From contig NZ_JAUCBS010000003.1 in NCBI RefSeq assembly GCF_034676705.1, forward strand, positions 38,785 through 102,784: a DNA stretch of 64,000 nt, given 5' to 3'. The notes beneath the pieces were generated by a model. That model made no database searches, had not been told where the DNA came from, and saw only the letters and a list, made by a program, of their open reading frames with translations. Numbering within the stretch: the first letter of the stretch is position 1; the number at the start of each line of letters is the position of its first letter. A program made the translations under genes and the position numbers. The DNA is from Gemmobacter sp. (GTDB lineage Bacteria > Pseudomonadota > Alphaproteobacteria > Rhodobacterales > Rhodobacteraceae). Of this stretch, positions 1 through 8,387 are shown piece after piece.

Positions 1-240
1 CCCGGCGCGCGCAAGTTCCTTGTCCAATTTGGGCAAAGTCGGATTGCGCACCTTACGGCCCTTGATCTGAAAGGTGGGAAACTTGTCCGCACTTCCCGCC
101 AACTCCGTCAGACGCCGCGCGGCATCTGGATCCTTGTCCACCTCGGCAAGTTCGTAGTCGAGTCCACGTTCGGCCAAGGCGGCCTGATAGAATCGCGTCT
201 TGTGGCAGCGGTCCTCGCCGAAAAGCGTGATATCAGCCAT
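1..240 (-). CDS. Glutaredoxin/arsenate-reductase-like protein (3' end cut by window)
   Basis: Reading the minus strand from the ATG at 240 gives a thioredoxin-fold protein beginning MADITLFGEDRCHKTRFYQ, with a single active-site-like Cys at residue 12 in a CHKT setting and a later cis-Pro-like segment KFPTFQIKGR. This fits a monothiol glutaredoxin-type protein; only about 80 residues are visible and the C-terminus lies outside the window. The start overlaps the end of the upstream FAD oxidoreductase by 8 bp, so the two are probably translationally coupled. It is the last visible member of a minus-strand redox operon. The family assignment is from motif and length; the substrate is unknown. 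Confidence 0.7.
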   Translation of the reverse strand, partial: MADITLFGEDRCHKTRFYQAALAERGLDYELAEVDKDPDAARRLTELAGSADKFPTFQIKGRKVRNPTLPKLDKELARAG

Positions 241-1645
241 CTGTGGCCTCAAGGGGCTTCAATCCGGCAAGGATCGTAGGCAAGAATTCCGCCACCGTGG
301 GATGAACCGGCAGGGCCTGCTGCATGATCCGGTAGCTTGCGCCGGTCGCCATGAAATTCGTCAGCGCGGCGATGATCTCGTCGCCGGCAAATCCAAAGAC
401 GGTTGCGCCCAAGAACCGTTCGCTTTCGGCATCGACGATCAGCCGGATCAGGCCGATCGTCTCGCCCTCTTCCTTCGCACGGCTTACCCGCTCCATGGGC
501 AGGTCGGAGATCAGGATGCGTTGTCCGTTGGCCACCAGCGCCTGCGCCTCAGCCCGGGTCAGCCCGACCCGACCGAGCGGTGGATCGGTGAACATGGCGT
601 AGGTTGTAATGCGGGCGTCCGCGCCCTGCCACTGGTGCAGGTCGGTCAGCCCGTCGCGGTGGGCCAGCACGATTTCATGGTCGTGATAGGAGGTATGGGT
701 AAAAGCGCCGCGCCGATTGATGTCGCCCAAGGCCCAGATGCCCGGCACCTCGGTCCTCAGTTGCGCATCGGTGACGATATACCCGCGCTTGTCGGCGGTC
801 AGCCCGACCGAGGCGAGGTTCAGCTCATCGGTATTCGGCACCCGGCCGGTGGCAAACAGGATATGGCTGCCGGAAAGCTCCGTGCCATCCTCCAGCGTGA
901 CCATAACACCGCGCATCGATTTGCCAACCGAGTCTACGGGCGCGTTCAAGCGCAGGTCGATGCCCTCGGCGCGCATGATATCGGCGATGATGCCAGACAC
1001 ATCGGCATCTTCCCGCTCGGCCAGACGGTCAGCGCGGTGCAGGATGGTGACCTGAGATCCCAGACGCCGGAAGATCTGGCCAAGTTCCAGCCCAATATAG
1101 GATCCACCCACCACGATCAGATGGTCGGGCCTTTCAGTCAGCGCCAGAAGACTGGCATTGTTCAACGGTATGATGGTGTCGATCCCCGGAACCGGGGGCA
1201 GAAAGGGCCTTGTGCCGGTGTTCAGATAGACCTGGCGTGCCAGCAACCCCTGATCGCCAACCATGACACGGAAGCGGCCATCCACCTCGCGCCCGGCAAA
1301 GCGGCCCCAGCCCTGGACGAGCGTGATACCTTCGGTACCCTCAAGCCAACTGGTCAAGCCCTCTCGCGCGGCGTCCGAACGCGCTCGCATCCGCTCCATA
1401 GCGGCTAGAAAGTCAACCTCGATCTGCCCAGTTGTGACGGCAAAATCCGCGGCCCGCCGCGCCAGATGGGCAACACGCGCAGATTTGCGGAGGGTCTTGG
1501 TGGGCGTGCAGCCGGTGTTTACACAGGTTCCGCCAAGGCGGTCACCTTCAATAAGGGCAACTTTATCTCCGCGTCGTGCGAGACCCACCGCAAGAGACGG
1601 CGCTGCCTGCCCCGACCCGATGATGATACTATCAAATTCCAGCAT
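233..1645 (-). CDS. FAD-dependent pyridine nucleotide-disulfide oxidoreductase (mercuric-reductase-like)
   Basis: The 470-residue protein has the class I disulfide oxidoreductase layout. An N-terminal FAD-binding GSGQAA motif is followed by the redox-active disulfide in GGTCVNTGCTPTK (about residues 38-50). A central NAD(P)H-binding segment (VVGGSYIGLELG), an ATG FAD motif (LFATGRVPNT, then ALGDINRRGA) and a C-terminal dimerisation domain with the catalytic HPT motif (LPVHPTVAEF) complete it. It lacks the N-terminal metal-binding domain and the C-terminal Cys pair of true mercuric reductases, so a role in thiol or electrophile reduction is more likely than mercury detoxification. It lies 45 bp after an unknown gene and overlaps a glutaredoxin-like gene, consistent with redox homeostasis. 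The exact substrate is not deducible. Confidence 0.88.
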   Translation of the reverse strand: MLEFDSIIIGSGQAAPSLAVGLARRGDKVALIEGDRLGGTCVNTGCTPTKTLRKSARVAHLARRAADFAVTTGQIEVDFLAAMERMRARSDAAREGLTSWLEGTEGITLVQGWGRFAGREVDGRFRVMVGDQGLLARQVYLNTGTRPFLPPVPGIDTIIPLNNASLLALTERPDHLIVVGGSYIGLELGQIFRRLGSQVTILHRADRLAEREDADVSGIIADIMRAEGIDLRLNAPVDSVGKSMRGVMVTLEDGTELSGSHILFATGRVPNTDELNLASVGLTADKRGYIVTDAQLRTEVPGIWALGDINRRGAFTHTSYHDHEIVLAHRDGLTDLHQWQGADARITTYAMFTDPPLGRVGLTRAEAQALVANGQRILISDLPMERVSRAKEEGETIGLIRLIVDAESERFLGATVFGFAGDEIIAALTNFMATGASYRIMQQALPVHPTVAEFLPTILAGLKPLEATDG

Positions 1646-1690
1646 TCGCGTTCTGTCCCCTGTTTGTCCTGTCGTGACTCTTTTGCGTGT

Positions 1691-2257
1691 CTATGCCGGA
1701 TCGACGCCGTGGTAGGGAACGCGCTGCAGCCGGTCATCCTTCAGCACCTTGGTGACCAGCCAGACATATTCCTCGGCGGCTGTGTCATAGCCCAGCATTG
1801 TAAAGCCTTGGCCGAAGGGGCATGGTGGGAAATCCGGATAACCCACGCGAAGCACATAGCGTCCCGGGTCCACGTTGAATTCGGCCTTACGCACCTTGCG
1901 AACGCCATAGCGCAAATCTTCAGCCTCTGATCCCTCGGCACTCGACGCGGCTACCCCGGTTCGCAGCTTGTCGATCAAAGCCTGCGGGGCGCCCTCGCCC
2001 TCAAGGTCCAGCGCATCGACCAGAAACCCGCGGGCCAAGCCATTACCCACATCAAGCGCATAGATGTTCGAGGCATCCCCCGATCCGGCCTCGGTCTCGA
2101 ACCGCAGCTTGGTCACGACGGTGACAGTTGCCGGCTCGACTGGAAGTCCAGTGCTGACGTCCACAAGCTTGCCTTCCTGGATGCGGAAGTCATGCGTGAA
2201 CCCCATTTCTGACAGCTCGCTCAGCGCCGCGACGGCATCTTTCGCTTCGATTTTCAA
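1691..2257 (-). CDS. Hypothetical protein in redox operon, TTG start
   Basis: I do not recognise this 188-residue protein. It is soluble and acidic, without signal peptide, membrane segment or obvious cofactor motif. Residues 1-40 have the look of a small repeat-type domain (AVAALSELSEMGFTHDFRIQEGKLVD), and the C-terminal half carries one Cys (FPPCPFGQG). The start is chosen as TTG at 2257 because a strong Shine-Dalgarno run (GAGGAGG at 2264-2270) sits 6 nt upstream and no better ATG exists. It lies 51 bp downstream of the SelO gene and 45 bp upstream of the disulfide oxidoreductase, so it is co-transcribed with redox genes; the function is open. Confidence 0.65.
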   Translation of the reverse strand: MKIEAKDAVAALSELSEMGFTHDFRIQEGKLVDVSTGLPVEPATVTVVTKLRFETEAGSGDASNIYALDVGNGLARGFLVDALDLEGEGAPQALIDKLRTGVAASSAEGSEAEDLRYGVRKVRKAEFNVDPGRYVLRVGYPDFPPCPFGQGFTMLGYDTAAEEYVWLVTKVLKDDRLQRVPYHGVDPA

Positions 2258-2308
2258 TGTCTTCCTCCTCTCGTGTCTATTTCTTGGCTCGGCAGAACAG
2301 GTCTGGTG

Positions 2309-3790
2309 TCAGGTGCCACAATAGGTGGTGAATTTCCCGAAACTTACAGGTGCGGGGCGGGCGTAGTCCTCGGCACCCGACTGTTCGGTGAACGGCTCGG
2401 ACAAAAGCCCGAGCAGACGGTCGAATGGGGCCATGTCGCCCCCCACGGCCGCCGATAATGCTGCATCGACTAGGTGATTGCGTGGTATATAGATCGGGTT
2501 CACTCGGTCCATTGCCTCGGCCCGCGCCGTCTCGGGGATGATCTCGTCGCGCATCCTTCTAAGGTAGCGTTCGAGCCAAGGATCGAAGCGGGCGGTGTCC
2601 GAAAATAAGTCACGAACAGGTGATGAATAGCCGCGAACCAGAGTTCCCATCGCGCGGAAAAGACCCGTGTAATCCACCCCTTGCCCTTCTGCCGCCGTCA
2701 GAAGATCGTTGGCCAGATCCAGATCACCGGGCAATTCCTTGAAAAGGCCCAGCTTGGCCCGCATCCCCTTGAGCCAGAGCGATTGGTAATGAGAGGGGAA
2801 GGCGTTGATTTCGTTGGTCAGCTGGCGAACTGCATCCTCGCTGTCGTCTGGGTTCACCAGATCAATCAGCGTCTCGGCAAAGCGGGACAGGTTCCATTGC
2901 ATGATTGGCGGCTGATTGCCAAAGGCGTAGCGCCCATGTTCGTCGATTGAGCTGAACACGGCTTTGGGATCATAGGCATCGATGAAAGCGCAAGGTCCGT
3001 AGTCGATGGTCTCGCCAGAAATGGTCGTGTTGTCGGTGTTCATCACCCCGTGAACGAAGCCCACATGCACCCATTGTGCGACAAGCGCCGCCTGTGCGTC
3101 GCGGACCCGGCGAAACAATTCCAGATACTTGTCGTCGCGGGCAGCGATCTCGGGAAAATGGCGATCTATGGCATAGTCTGCCAGCTGGCGCACCTTTTGC
3201 ACCTCGCCCCGGGCGGCAAAGAACTGAAACGTGCCCACCCGCAGGTGCGAAGAGGCAACCCGTGCCAGAACTGCCCCCGGTTCGGGCCCATTCTGCCGCA
3301 TCACCGCTTCACCCGTTAGCGTTGCGGCAAGCGCCCGTGTCGTTGGTATCCCCAACGCATGCATCGCTTCACCGAACAAGTATTCGCGCAGCACCGGCCC
3401 CAGCACCGCCTTGCCATCGCCGCCGCGCGAAAAGGGCGTGCGGCCCGATCCTTTCAAATGGATGTCGCGCCGCTGACCTTTTCGGTCGATCACCTCGCCC
3501 AGAAGCAGCGCTCGTCCGTCACCAAGCTGCGGAGAGAAGCCACCGAACTGGTGCCCGGCATAGGCCATGGCCAGGGGCAGAGCACCTTCGGGTGCCGCGC
3601 CCCCGCTCAGCATGACCGCCCCCGGCCCCGCGGCTAAGGACGGGCCATCAAGCCCCAGGTCGGCCGCCAATGCCGTGTTCAACCGCAGGACTTCCGGCGC
3701 CGGGGCCTTGGAGCCGACCCAAGGCACATAGAACCCTTCAAGATCGCGGGCATAGCTGTTGTCAAAGGCAATGGCAGGTTGCTTGTCCAT
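2309..3790 (-). CDS. selO: Protein adenylyltransferase SelO (YdiU family)
   Basis: The 493-residue protein matches the SelO/YdiU pseudokinase family over its length. Visible landmarks are FDNSYARDLEGFYV at the N-terminus, the nucleotide-binding segments GDGRALLLGE and HLKGSGRTPFSRGGDGKA, LREYLFGEAMHALGIPTTRALA, the metal-binding region VMNTDNTTISGETIDYGPCAF, and the family's C-terminal Cys motif (TTYCGT), the position of selenocysteine in eukaryotic homologues. SelO transfers AMP from ATP to Ser/Thr/Tyr residues; in E. coli glutaredoxin is a reported target and the enzyme is linked to oxidative stress. A glutaredoxin-like gene lies in the same operon, which fits. The ATG at 3790 follows the thioredoxin-like gene by 36 bp. 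Confidence 0.92.
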   Translation of the reverse strand: MDKQPAIAFDNSYARDLEGFYVPWVGSKAPAPEVLRLNTALAADLGLDGPSLAAGPGAVMLSGGAAPEGALPLAMAYAGHQFGGFSPQLGDGRALLLGEVIDRKGQRRDIHLKGSGRTPFSRGGDGKAVLGPVLREYLFGEAMHALGIPTTRALAATLTGEAVMRQNGPEPGAVLARVASSHLRVGTFQFFAARGEVQKVRQLADYAIDRHFPEIAARDDKYLELFRRVRDAQAALVAQWVHVGFVHGVMNTDNTTISGETIDYGPCAFIDAYDPKAVFSSIDEHGRYAFGNQPPIMQWNLSRFAETLIDLVNPDDSEDAVRQLTNEINAFPSHYQSLWLKGMRAKLGLFKELPGDLDLANDLLTAAEGQGVDYTGLFRAMGTLVRGYSSPVRDLFSDTARFDPWLERYLRRMRDEIIPETARAEAMDRVNPIYIPRNHLVDAALSAAVGGDMAPFDRLLGLLSEPFTEQSGAEDYARPAPVSFGKFTTYCGT

Positions 3791-3826
3791 GGGAACTTTC
3801 TTGGAATGATCTGACTTGAAGGTGTC

Positions 3827-4327
3827 TCAGGCAAAACTCAGGTCGGCGTCATCCGCCCCGAGTGCGGCAAGGAAGCGGCGCGCGTCTAGGCGGAAATCAG
3901 CATGGACAACGTTCCCTGCCGGATCGATGATGGTGAACCAAGGCGTACCTCCGGAACGGTAATCCTCCATAAAGGTGGGATAGCGTTCGCCTTCCGGGGG
4001 CAGGTCTTGCCCAAAGGGAATGGCCAGACCATAGCGTTGTTGGTTCAGCCGCAGCTTGTCGAATGTGTTCACTTCTGCGCCTTCGAACACGGTCTGGATA
4101 ACGGCAAAGCCGAAGCCCTTGTCCTTCAGCACTTCATGCAGGATCTTCAGGGTCGGAAAGCCGCGCGAGTGGCAACCGGGGCACCAGTCCTGAAAGCAGA
4201 AGATCACCTTGTAGCCCGGCCCCAGGTCCGCCAAGCGGACGGGTTTGTCCATCGGCTTGCCGTCCTCGTCGATCCAGTCGTTCACTCGCAGTTCGCGGGC
4301 CTTGTCGCGCAATCCACCGAAAGCCAT
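3827..4327 (-). CDS. Thioredoxin-like protein with CPGC active site
   Basis: This 166-residue protein has a thioredoxin fold of the AhpC/TSA-TlpA type: a hydrophobic strand (YKVIFCFQ) precedes the dithiol C49-P-G-C52, and a cis-Pro-like segment (SGGTPWFTIIDPAGNVV) lies near residue 130. No signal peptide or membrane anchor is visible, so it is probably cytoplasmic. It sits between the FAD protein gene (29 bp upstream) and selO (36 bp downstream). A role as a disulfide reductase or peroxiredoxin partner is likely; an electron donor for the neighbouring Msr enzymes is possible but is inference. Confidence 0.82.
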   Translation of the reverse strand: MAFGGLRDKARELRVNDWIDEDGKPMDKPVRLADLGPGYKVIFCFQDWCPGCHSRGFPTLKILHEVLKDKGFGFAVIQTVFEGAEVNTFDKLRLNQQRYGLAIPFGQDLPPEGERYPTFMEDYRSGGTPWFTIIDPAGNVVHADFRLDARRFLAALGADDADLSFA

Positions 4328-4356
4328 TTGTCTTTCCTTTCTGGCCCCAAGGGACC

Positions 4357-5520
4357 TCAGGCTGTTTCAACAGGACCACCTTCGAGTGATCCCACAAGTT
4401 CTTCGACGCGTGGCCCCACCGCACCGCCCGGTCGGCGTTTCAAAATGGCTACCGCGTCCGACGCGTAGCGAACCCACTCGATCTCGGTTGCAAACCCTGC
4501 ACCAACATCGATGCGATTTTGTGCCGCATTCAGCTTCAGCCAGCCTTTCGCAATCATTCCGCTGACCAGCAAATCCACCAAAAGCTGGTCTCCGGGGCCT
4601 GCGGTATTGATCGCCAAGGGCACCGTTCTTTCCTTGCTATGGCACTCTTTCCCGGTAATCCGCAGCCGCACGTTTCCCGCAGTTTCGGCATAGACCCAGA
4701 TCGGCCGGCCGATTTCTTCCACGATCCGCCCTGCCGCACGAAGGCGGCGGTATTCCGGGTCGCCATCAAGCGCGGGCGTCGCGCGATCGCGCAGAACCCG
4801 CAGACGCAGTTCCAGGTTCGGCCAGGCCGATCGGAGGAAGTGCATTACGTCTAGAACCTCGGTCGAGGCGCCGAGGCAGGTCACCTCCCACCCCGGCTTC
4901 AGGACCCTCGCAATGGCCTCTTCATTGCCGTAAAGCGTCGTGAACGCCGTGGGCCCCGCGTCCGCGCCAAAGCGCTGGTTTGCCGAGCCGCCGGTGGCCA
5001 CGTCCACCCGGTCCGCTTCGATCACCTCACCAGTGGCAAGCGTGATCCGGAACAGATCACCGGCCCGTGACAGATCGGTGGCCAGCCCCGTAATCAGCCG
5101 CACCTGCACCCCGTCCCCGACAAGCTTCGCCAAAAGGTCACTGCTGCGTTGGACAAGATAGCGGCCGTAGATTGCACGGGGCGCGGCGAAGTCGCCAAAT
5201 GCCCCTTCAGACAACGCCTCAGACCAGCGCCGGAGGTGAAGTGGCTGCGCGGCTGCAATCTCAGGAAGCAGGGCGGGCCACTCCCCCGCCAGCCAGTCGG
5301 CAAAGCCCTCTGCCATCTCGCCGTTCGGACGATCCAGCAGATAGGCCAGCCGCCAAGGCTGGCGGGCATCGTGGTCCGCATAGAACCGCCCTGCCCCAAA
5401 CCGGCCGACACTCGGTCCGATCAGGGTCAGCCGGTCTCCCGGTACCAATCGGGCGGTCGCCAGAAAGGCCGCGGCAACAGCACCGTCACCGATGATTGCC
5501 AGGTTTTGCCGTGCGCCCAT
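4357..5520 (-). CDS. FAD/NAD(P)-binding protein
   Basis: The 387-residue protein opens with a Rossmann FAD motif (NLAIIGDGAVAAAFLATA) and has the layout of the FAD_NAD_binding_9 family: PSVGRFGAGRFYADHD early, a second nucleotide-binding segment around residues 160-215 (DVATGGSANQ, VTCLGASTEVLDVMHFLR) and a mixed C-terminal domain. These proteins are flavin-dependent, but few have assigned reactions. Its stop lies 3 bp before the msrA stop-to-start junction region, so it is tightly coupled to msrA. The operon context points to redox chemistry; the substrate is unknown. Confidence 0.7.
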   Translation of the reverse strand: MGARQNLAIIGDGAVAAAFLATARLVPGDRLTLIGPSVGRFGAGRFYADHDARQPWRLAYLLDRPNGEMAEGFADWLAGEWPALLPEIAAAQPLHLRRWSEALSEGAFGDFAAPRAIYGRYLVQRSSDLLAKLVGDGVQVRLITGLATDLSRAGDLFRITLATGEVIEADRVDVATGGSANQRFGADAGPTAFTTLYGNEEAIARVLKPGWEVTCLGASTEVLDVMHFLRSAWPNLELRLRVLRDRATPALDGDPEYRRLRAAGRIVEEIGRPIWVYAETAGNVRLRITGKECHSKERTVPLAINTAGPGDQLLVDLLVSGMIAKGWLKLNAAQNRIDVGAGFATEIEWVRYASDAVAILKRRPGGAVGPRVEELVGSLEGGPVETA

Positions 5521-5523
5521 GGC

Positions 5524-6030
5524 TCATTCTGCGGCTGCGCGCTTGGGCAGAACCCAATTGGGACGAACGAAATGGCACGTATAGCCATTCGGGATGCGTT
5601 CCAGATAGTCCTGATGCTCGGGCTCGGCCTCCCAGAAGTCGCCAGCGGGTTTCAACTCGGTCTTCACCTTGCCCGGCCACAGGCCCGAGGCCTCGACATC
5701 CAGGATTGTATCCTCGGCCACCCGTTTCTGGTCGTCCGACGTATAGTAGATGCCCGAACGGTAGGAGGTGCCACGGTCGTTGCCCTGCCGGTTCAGCGTG
5801 GTCGGGTCATGGATCTGGAAGAAGAACTCCAGCAGTTGACGGTATGAAAGCTTCGCCGGATCGAAGATCACCTCGATCCCTTCGGCGTGGGTTCCATGGT
5901 TGCGATAGGTGGCGAATTTCACATCGCCGCCGGTATAGCCGACCCGGGTGTCAATCACGCCCGGCAGCTTGCGGATCAGGTCCTGCATACCCCAGAAGCA
6001 GCCACCTGCCAGAACAGCGCGTTCGGTCAT
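5524..6030 (-). CDS. msrA: Peptide methionine-(S)-S-oxide reductase
   Basis: The protein carries the MsrA signature GGCFWGMQ with the catalytic Cys at residue 11, followed by the conserved GVIDTRVGYTGG and the acidic catalytic region (THAEGIEVIFDP). It reduces the S epimer of methionine sulfoxide, free or in proteins, using thioredoxin. Length (168 residues) is normal for a single-domain MsrA without signal peptide. The start is taken as ATG 6030, which overlaps the msrB stop in TGATG; a GTG three bases upstream is an alternative. Pairing with msrB is common in bacteria and supports a protein-repair role under oxidant stress. Confidence 0.95.
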   Translation of the reverse strand: MTERAVLAGGCFWGMQDLIRKLPGVIDTRVGYTGGDVKFATYRNHGTHAEGIEVIFDPAKLSYRQLLEFFFQIHDPTTLNRQGNDRGTSYRSGIYYTSDDQKRVAEDTILDVEASGLWPGKVKTELKPAGDFWEAEPEHQDYLERIPNGYTCHFVRPNWVLPKRAAAE

Positions 6031-6467
6031 CACTTGTCCTCCACCTGATTCAGATATTGTCCGTAGCCCTGCGCCTCCATTTCGTCCTTCGGCACGAAAC
6101 GCAGGCTGGCCGAATTGATGCAGTAGCGCAGGCCCCCCAACTCGCGAGGGCCATCGTTGAAGACATGGCCGAGATGACTGTCACCATGCTTGGACCGGAC
6201 TTCGACCCGGCGCATGCCATAGGAATCGTCGTCATGCTCGGTCACATTGTCGATCGGCTTTGAAAAGGCCGGCCAGCCGCAGCCCGAGTTGAACTTTGCG
6301 GACGAGGCAAAAAGCGGCTCACCCGAGACGACATCGACATAGATACCCGGCTCGAAATGCTTGTCATATTCACCCGTAAAGGGGCGTTCCGTGCCGCTGT
6401 TTTGAGTTACTCGGAACTGCTCAGCCGTCAGTTTGGCGACGGCTTCTTCGGTCTTGCGGTAGGTCAT
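6030..6467 (-). CDS. msrB: Peptide methionine-(R)-S-oxide reductase
   Basis: The 145-residue protein has the MsrB fold markers: GCGWPAFSKPID with a resolving Cys around residue 65, the His-rich strand HLGHVFNDGPRELGG, and the catalytic motif RYCINSASLRFVP (about residues 118-130). The two CxxC zinc motifs of some MsrBs are not visible, so this is the zinc-free type. It reduces the R epimer of methionine sulfoxide and complements MsrA encoded immediately downstream with overlapping stop and start. It is the first enzyme gene of the operon, 107 bp after the LysR gene. Confidence 0.95.
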   Translation of the reverse strand: MTYRKTEEAVAKLTAEQFRVTQNSGTERPFTGEYDKHFEPGIYVDVVSGEPLFASSAKFNSGCGWPAFSKPIDNVTEHDDDSYGMRRVEVRSKHGDSHLGHVFNDGPRELGGLRYCINSASLRFVPKDEMEAQGYGQYLNQVEDK

Positions 6468-6574
6468 CGCGTTTCTCCCGGTTCAGTTTCCATGAACAGA
6501 AGATGGGCGATGGTGCGAAGAAACGCCAATAGCGGCGGGCTATAGTTGTGATAGCCACCGGGGTGCAGTGCATT

Positions 6575-7453
6575 CTAGAAAGACCAATCGAATTGGCGAG
6601 CCATTGTCAGGATCTGACGCACCTCGCGCGGGTTGCCCGATCCCGAAACGGCCACAAGCGACACTTCGCGTGACAGGTCCAACCCTTCGACGGGCCGCAG
6701 TGCGATGCCTTCGACGATAACTGAACGTTCCGGCAACGCACAGACCCCGGCGCCGTTTGCCACCAACTGCTGCACCCAGTCCTCGCGTTCGGAATGAACC
6801 CGCGGCCGCATGACGATGTTTCGGTCCATGAAATGCTTGATCAGTGTAGACCGGAACTCACAATGCAAGCGGTCCAAATAGGGTTCCTCTGACATTTCGG
6901 TCGGGGTGATGATGGGTTTCTGCGCCAAAGGATGCGTCGCCGCCAATGCCAAACGCAGATACTCGCGGTAGAGTGTAACAACCGCCAGTTTCACGTTTGG
7001 CCTCGGTGGATCAGTAAGCAGGCACATGTCGTAATGGCCCGATAGAACCTCGGCCTCGGCTTCGCCTGGCAGCATCGGAAGAAACTGCAATTCGGCCATG
7101 GGCAATTGTGTCAGTACATAACGCCAGAAGCGCGCCATGACCGCCGGCGCAATCGTGGTTGCAATCCCGATGGCCAGTCGCCGTCGCCGGCCCACGACAG
7201 ATGTGTCGACAATCTCTGAGAGGGCATCCAGGCTGGCTTGAATGCGCATGAACTCCAGCAGTACGTCGCGCCCCAAAGCAGTTAACCGGGTGTCTTTGCC
7301 ATCCCGGTATAAGAGAGGGCCGCCCAGCTCTTCTTCAAGCCGTTGGATTGCGCGCGTCAAGCTCGGCTGTGACACCCCGCTTTGTCGCGCGGCTTCGGTA
7401 AAATTCAACGCCTGTGCAAGGTTGAGGTAGTATCGGATCTGGTTCAAGTCCAT
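6575..7453 (-). CDS. LysR-family transcriptional regulator
   Basis: The 292-residue protein has the N-terminal LysR winged-helix region (MDLNQIRYYLNLAQALNFTEAARQSGVSQPSLTRAIQRLE, given here in outline) and a periplasmic-binding-protein-like effector domain from about residue 90. Three Cys residues lie in the effector domain (DMCLLTD, HCEFR, GVCALPE), so redox sensing is possible but unproven. It is transcribed in the same direction as, and just upstream of, the msrB-msrA operon rather than divergently. Control of that operon is the simplest inference. Confidence 0.9.
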   Translation of the reverse strand: MDLNQIRYYLNLAQALNFTEAARQSGVSQPSLTRAIQRLEEELGGPLLYRDGKDTRLTALGRDVLLEFMRIQASLDALSEIVDTSVVGRRRRLAIGIATTIAPAVMARFWRYVLTQLPMAELQFLPMLPGEAEAEVLSGHYDMCLLTDPPRPNVKLAVVTLYREYLRLALAATHPLAQKPIITPTEMSEEPYLDRLHCEFRSTLIKHFMDRNIVMRPRVHSEREDWVQQLVANGAGVCALPERSVIVEGIALRPVEGLDLSREVSLVAVSGSGNPREVRQILTMARQFDWSF

Positions 7454-7599
7454 AGAATAGCGCCTATTTCTTTTGTCTTTGCTTCTTATGCATAATGCAG
7501 GACCTGTCTAGGCTTTCATGGGCAGAGGATGCCCAAGCCCGTACTTGCAATACTTGAGAGAAACAAGACTACCGTGCTCAGACCGGACAAGTGAAGAGC

Positions 7600-7735
7600 T
7601 ATCGACCGGCTACTGTGACGGGTCGTCACATCGGAAATCGCCCTTGTGCTTGTCACCTAACGGGCTGGCCCACGCGCTTCCATCCAGGCGAGGTTGCGCT
7701 GGACGGCGGCTCAGCTGGCACTGGTTATGGCCTAA
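7600..7735 (-). pseudogene. Relict of the C-terminus of a DUF1612-type gene
   Basis: Translating the minus strand here gives a degraded string with AAVQRNLAWMEARG between in-frame stops. This closely resembles AAVQRNLGWMEQRG near the C-terminus of the intact gene at 18761-19828. The similarity covers about 25 residues, with two stop codons at positions that are Arg or Glu in the intact gene. It ends next to the inferred ISL3 end, so the element probably truncated a second copy of the gene. This is my own by-eye comparison; the boundaries are approximate. Confidence 0.5.
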
Positions 7736-7755
7736 GTCATTGAGGAAGAACCCAT

Positions 7756-8350
7756 TTAAGGGGTGAACGCTCGATCTTTGTGACGGATCGGTAGCATTCT
7801 CGCCCGCAACAATTCCGGGCCCGTCCGGCCGTACATGGCGCGGTTGAGGGTCTTCAGACGATTGCTCTGACCTTCCGCCTCGCCGTTGCTCCAAGGCATC
7901 TCGATGGCGATATTGACTGCCTCAAGGTCTCGGTTCAATGTGCGGGCGAAGCGCGCGATGGGCATCAATTCGGTTTCGATTGCGCCGTCGATCCATTCAG
8001 GTAGCGGGTCTGCCGCGCCGTTACGCAGGGTACCGTTGAACCGCAAGGCGAGACTTCGCATCGTTGCGAAGGATGGCGCGCCGGTCTTGAGAGCGTCGAC
8101 TTTCCGCGCCTGATCCCTAGTGAGCTGTTAGCGCGGTTTGATGCACAGCTAAGCCGCGATGACCCGTGAGATCACGTGCCCAGTTTCCGGGTCCCGGACC
8201 GGCTCCAGGATCTGGTGCTCCATGGCGCGGCTCTTCGCTTGCTGTTCAGTTCTGCGCCAACCCGCCAGCAGCCGCTGCAAATGCGATTGGCTCCCCTTCG
8301 TAGCCACGTGTGTGGACGCCCCCTTGGATGCAAGCGGAATCTCTGGTTAG
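7756..8350 (-). pseudogene. ISL3-family transposase, C-terminal fragment
   Basis: The open stretch at 7756-8061 reads as an ISL3 transposase C-terminus, with the characteristic MPWSNGEAEGQSNRLKTLN and AMYGRTGPELLRARML. Upstream on the minus strand, a further piece (HLQRLLAGWRRTEQQAKSRA and following) ends in an in-frame stop at 8149-8151 and is linked to the C-terminal part only through stops. The catalytic middle part is absent. This fragment belongs with the N-terminal fragment at 9530-10087. Confidence 0.7.
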
Positions 8351-8387
8351 TTTGAGCATGTGATCAGGTACGGTCGTGCGCCCGGCA

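Noticed and set aside
200..1408. A 402-codon plus-strand frame over the disulfide oxidoreductase
   Set aside because: Mirror frame of a well-supported minus-strand gene.
233..1645. Mercury resistance (true MerA)
   Set aside because: No N-terminal heavy-metal domain, no C-terminal Cys pair and no other mer genes nearby.
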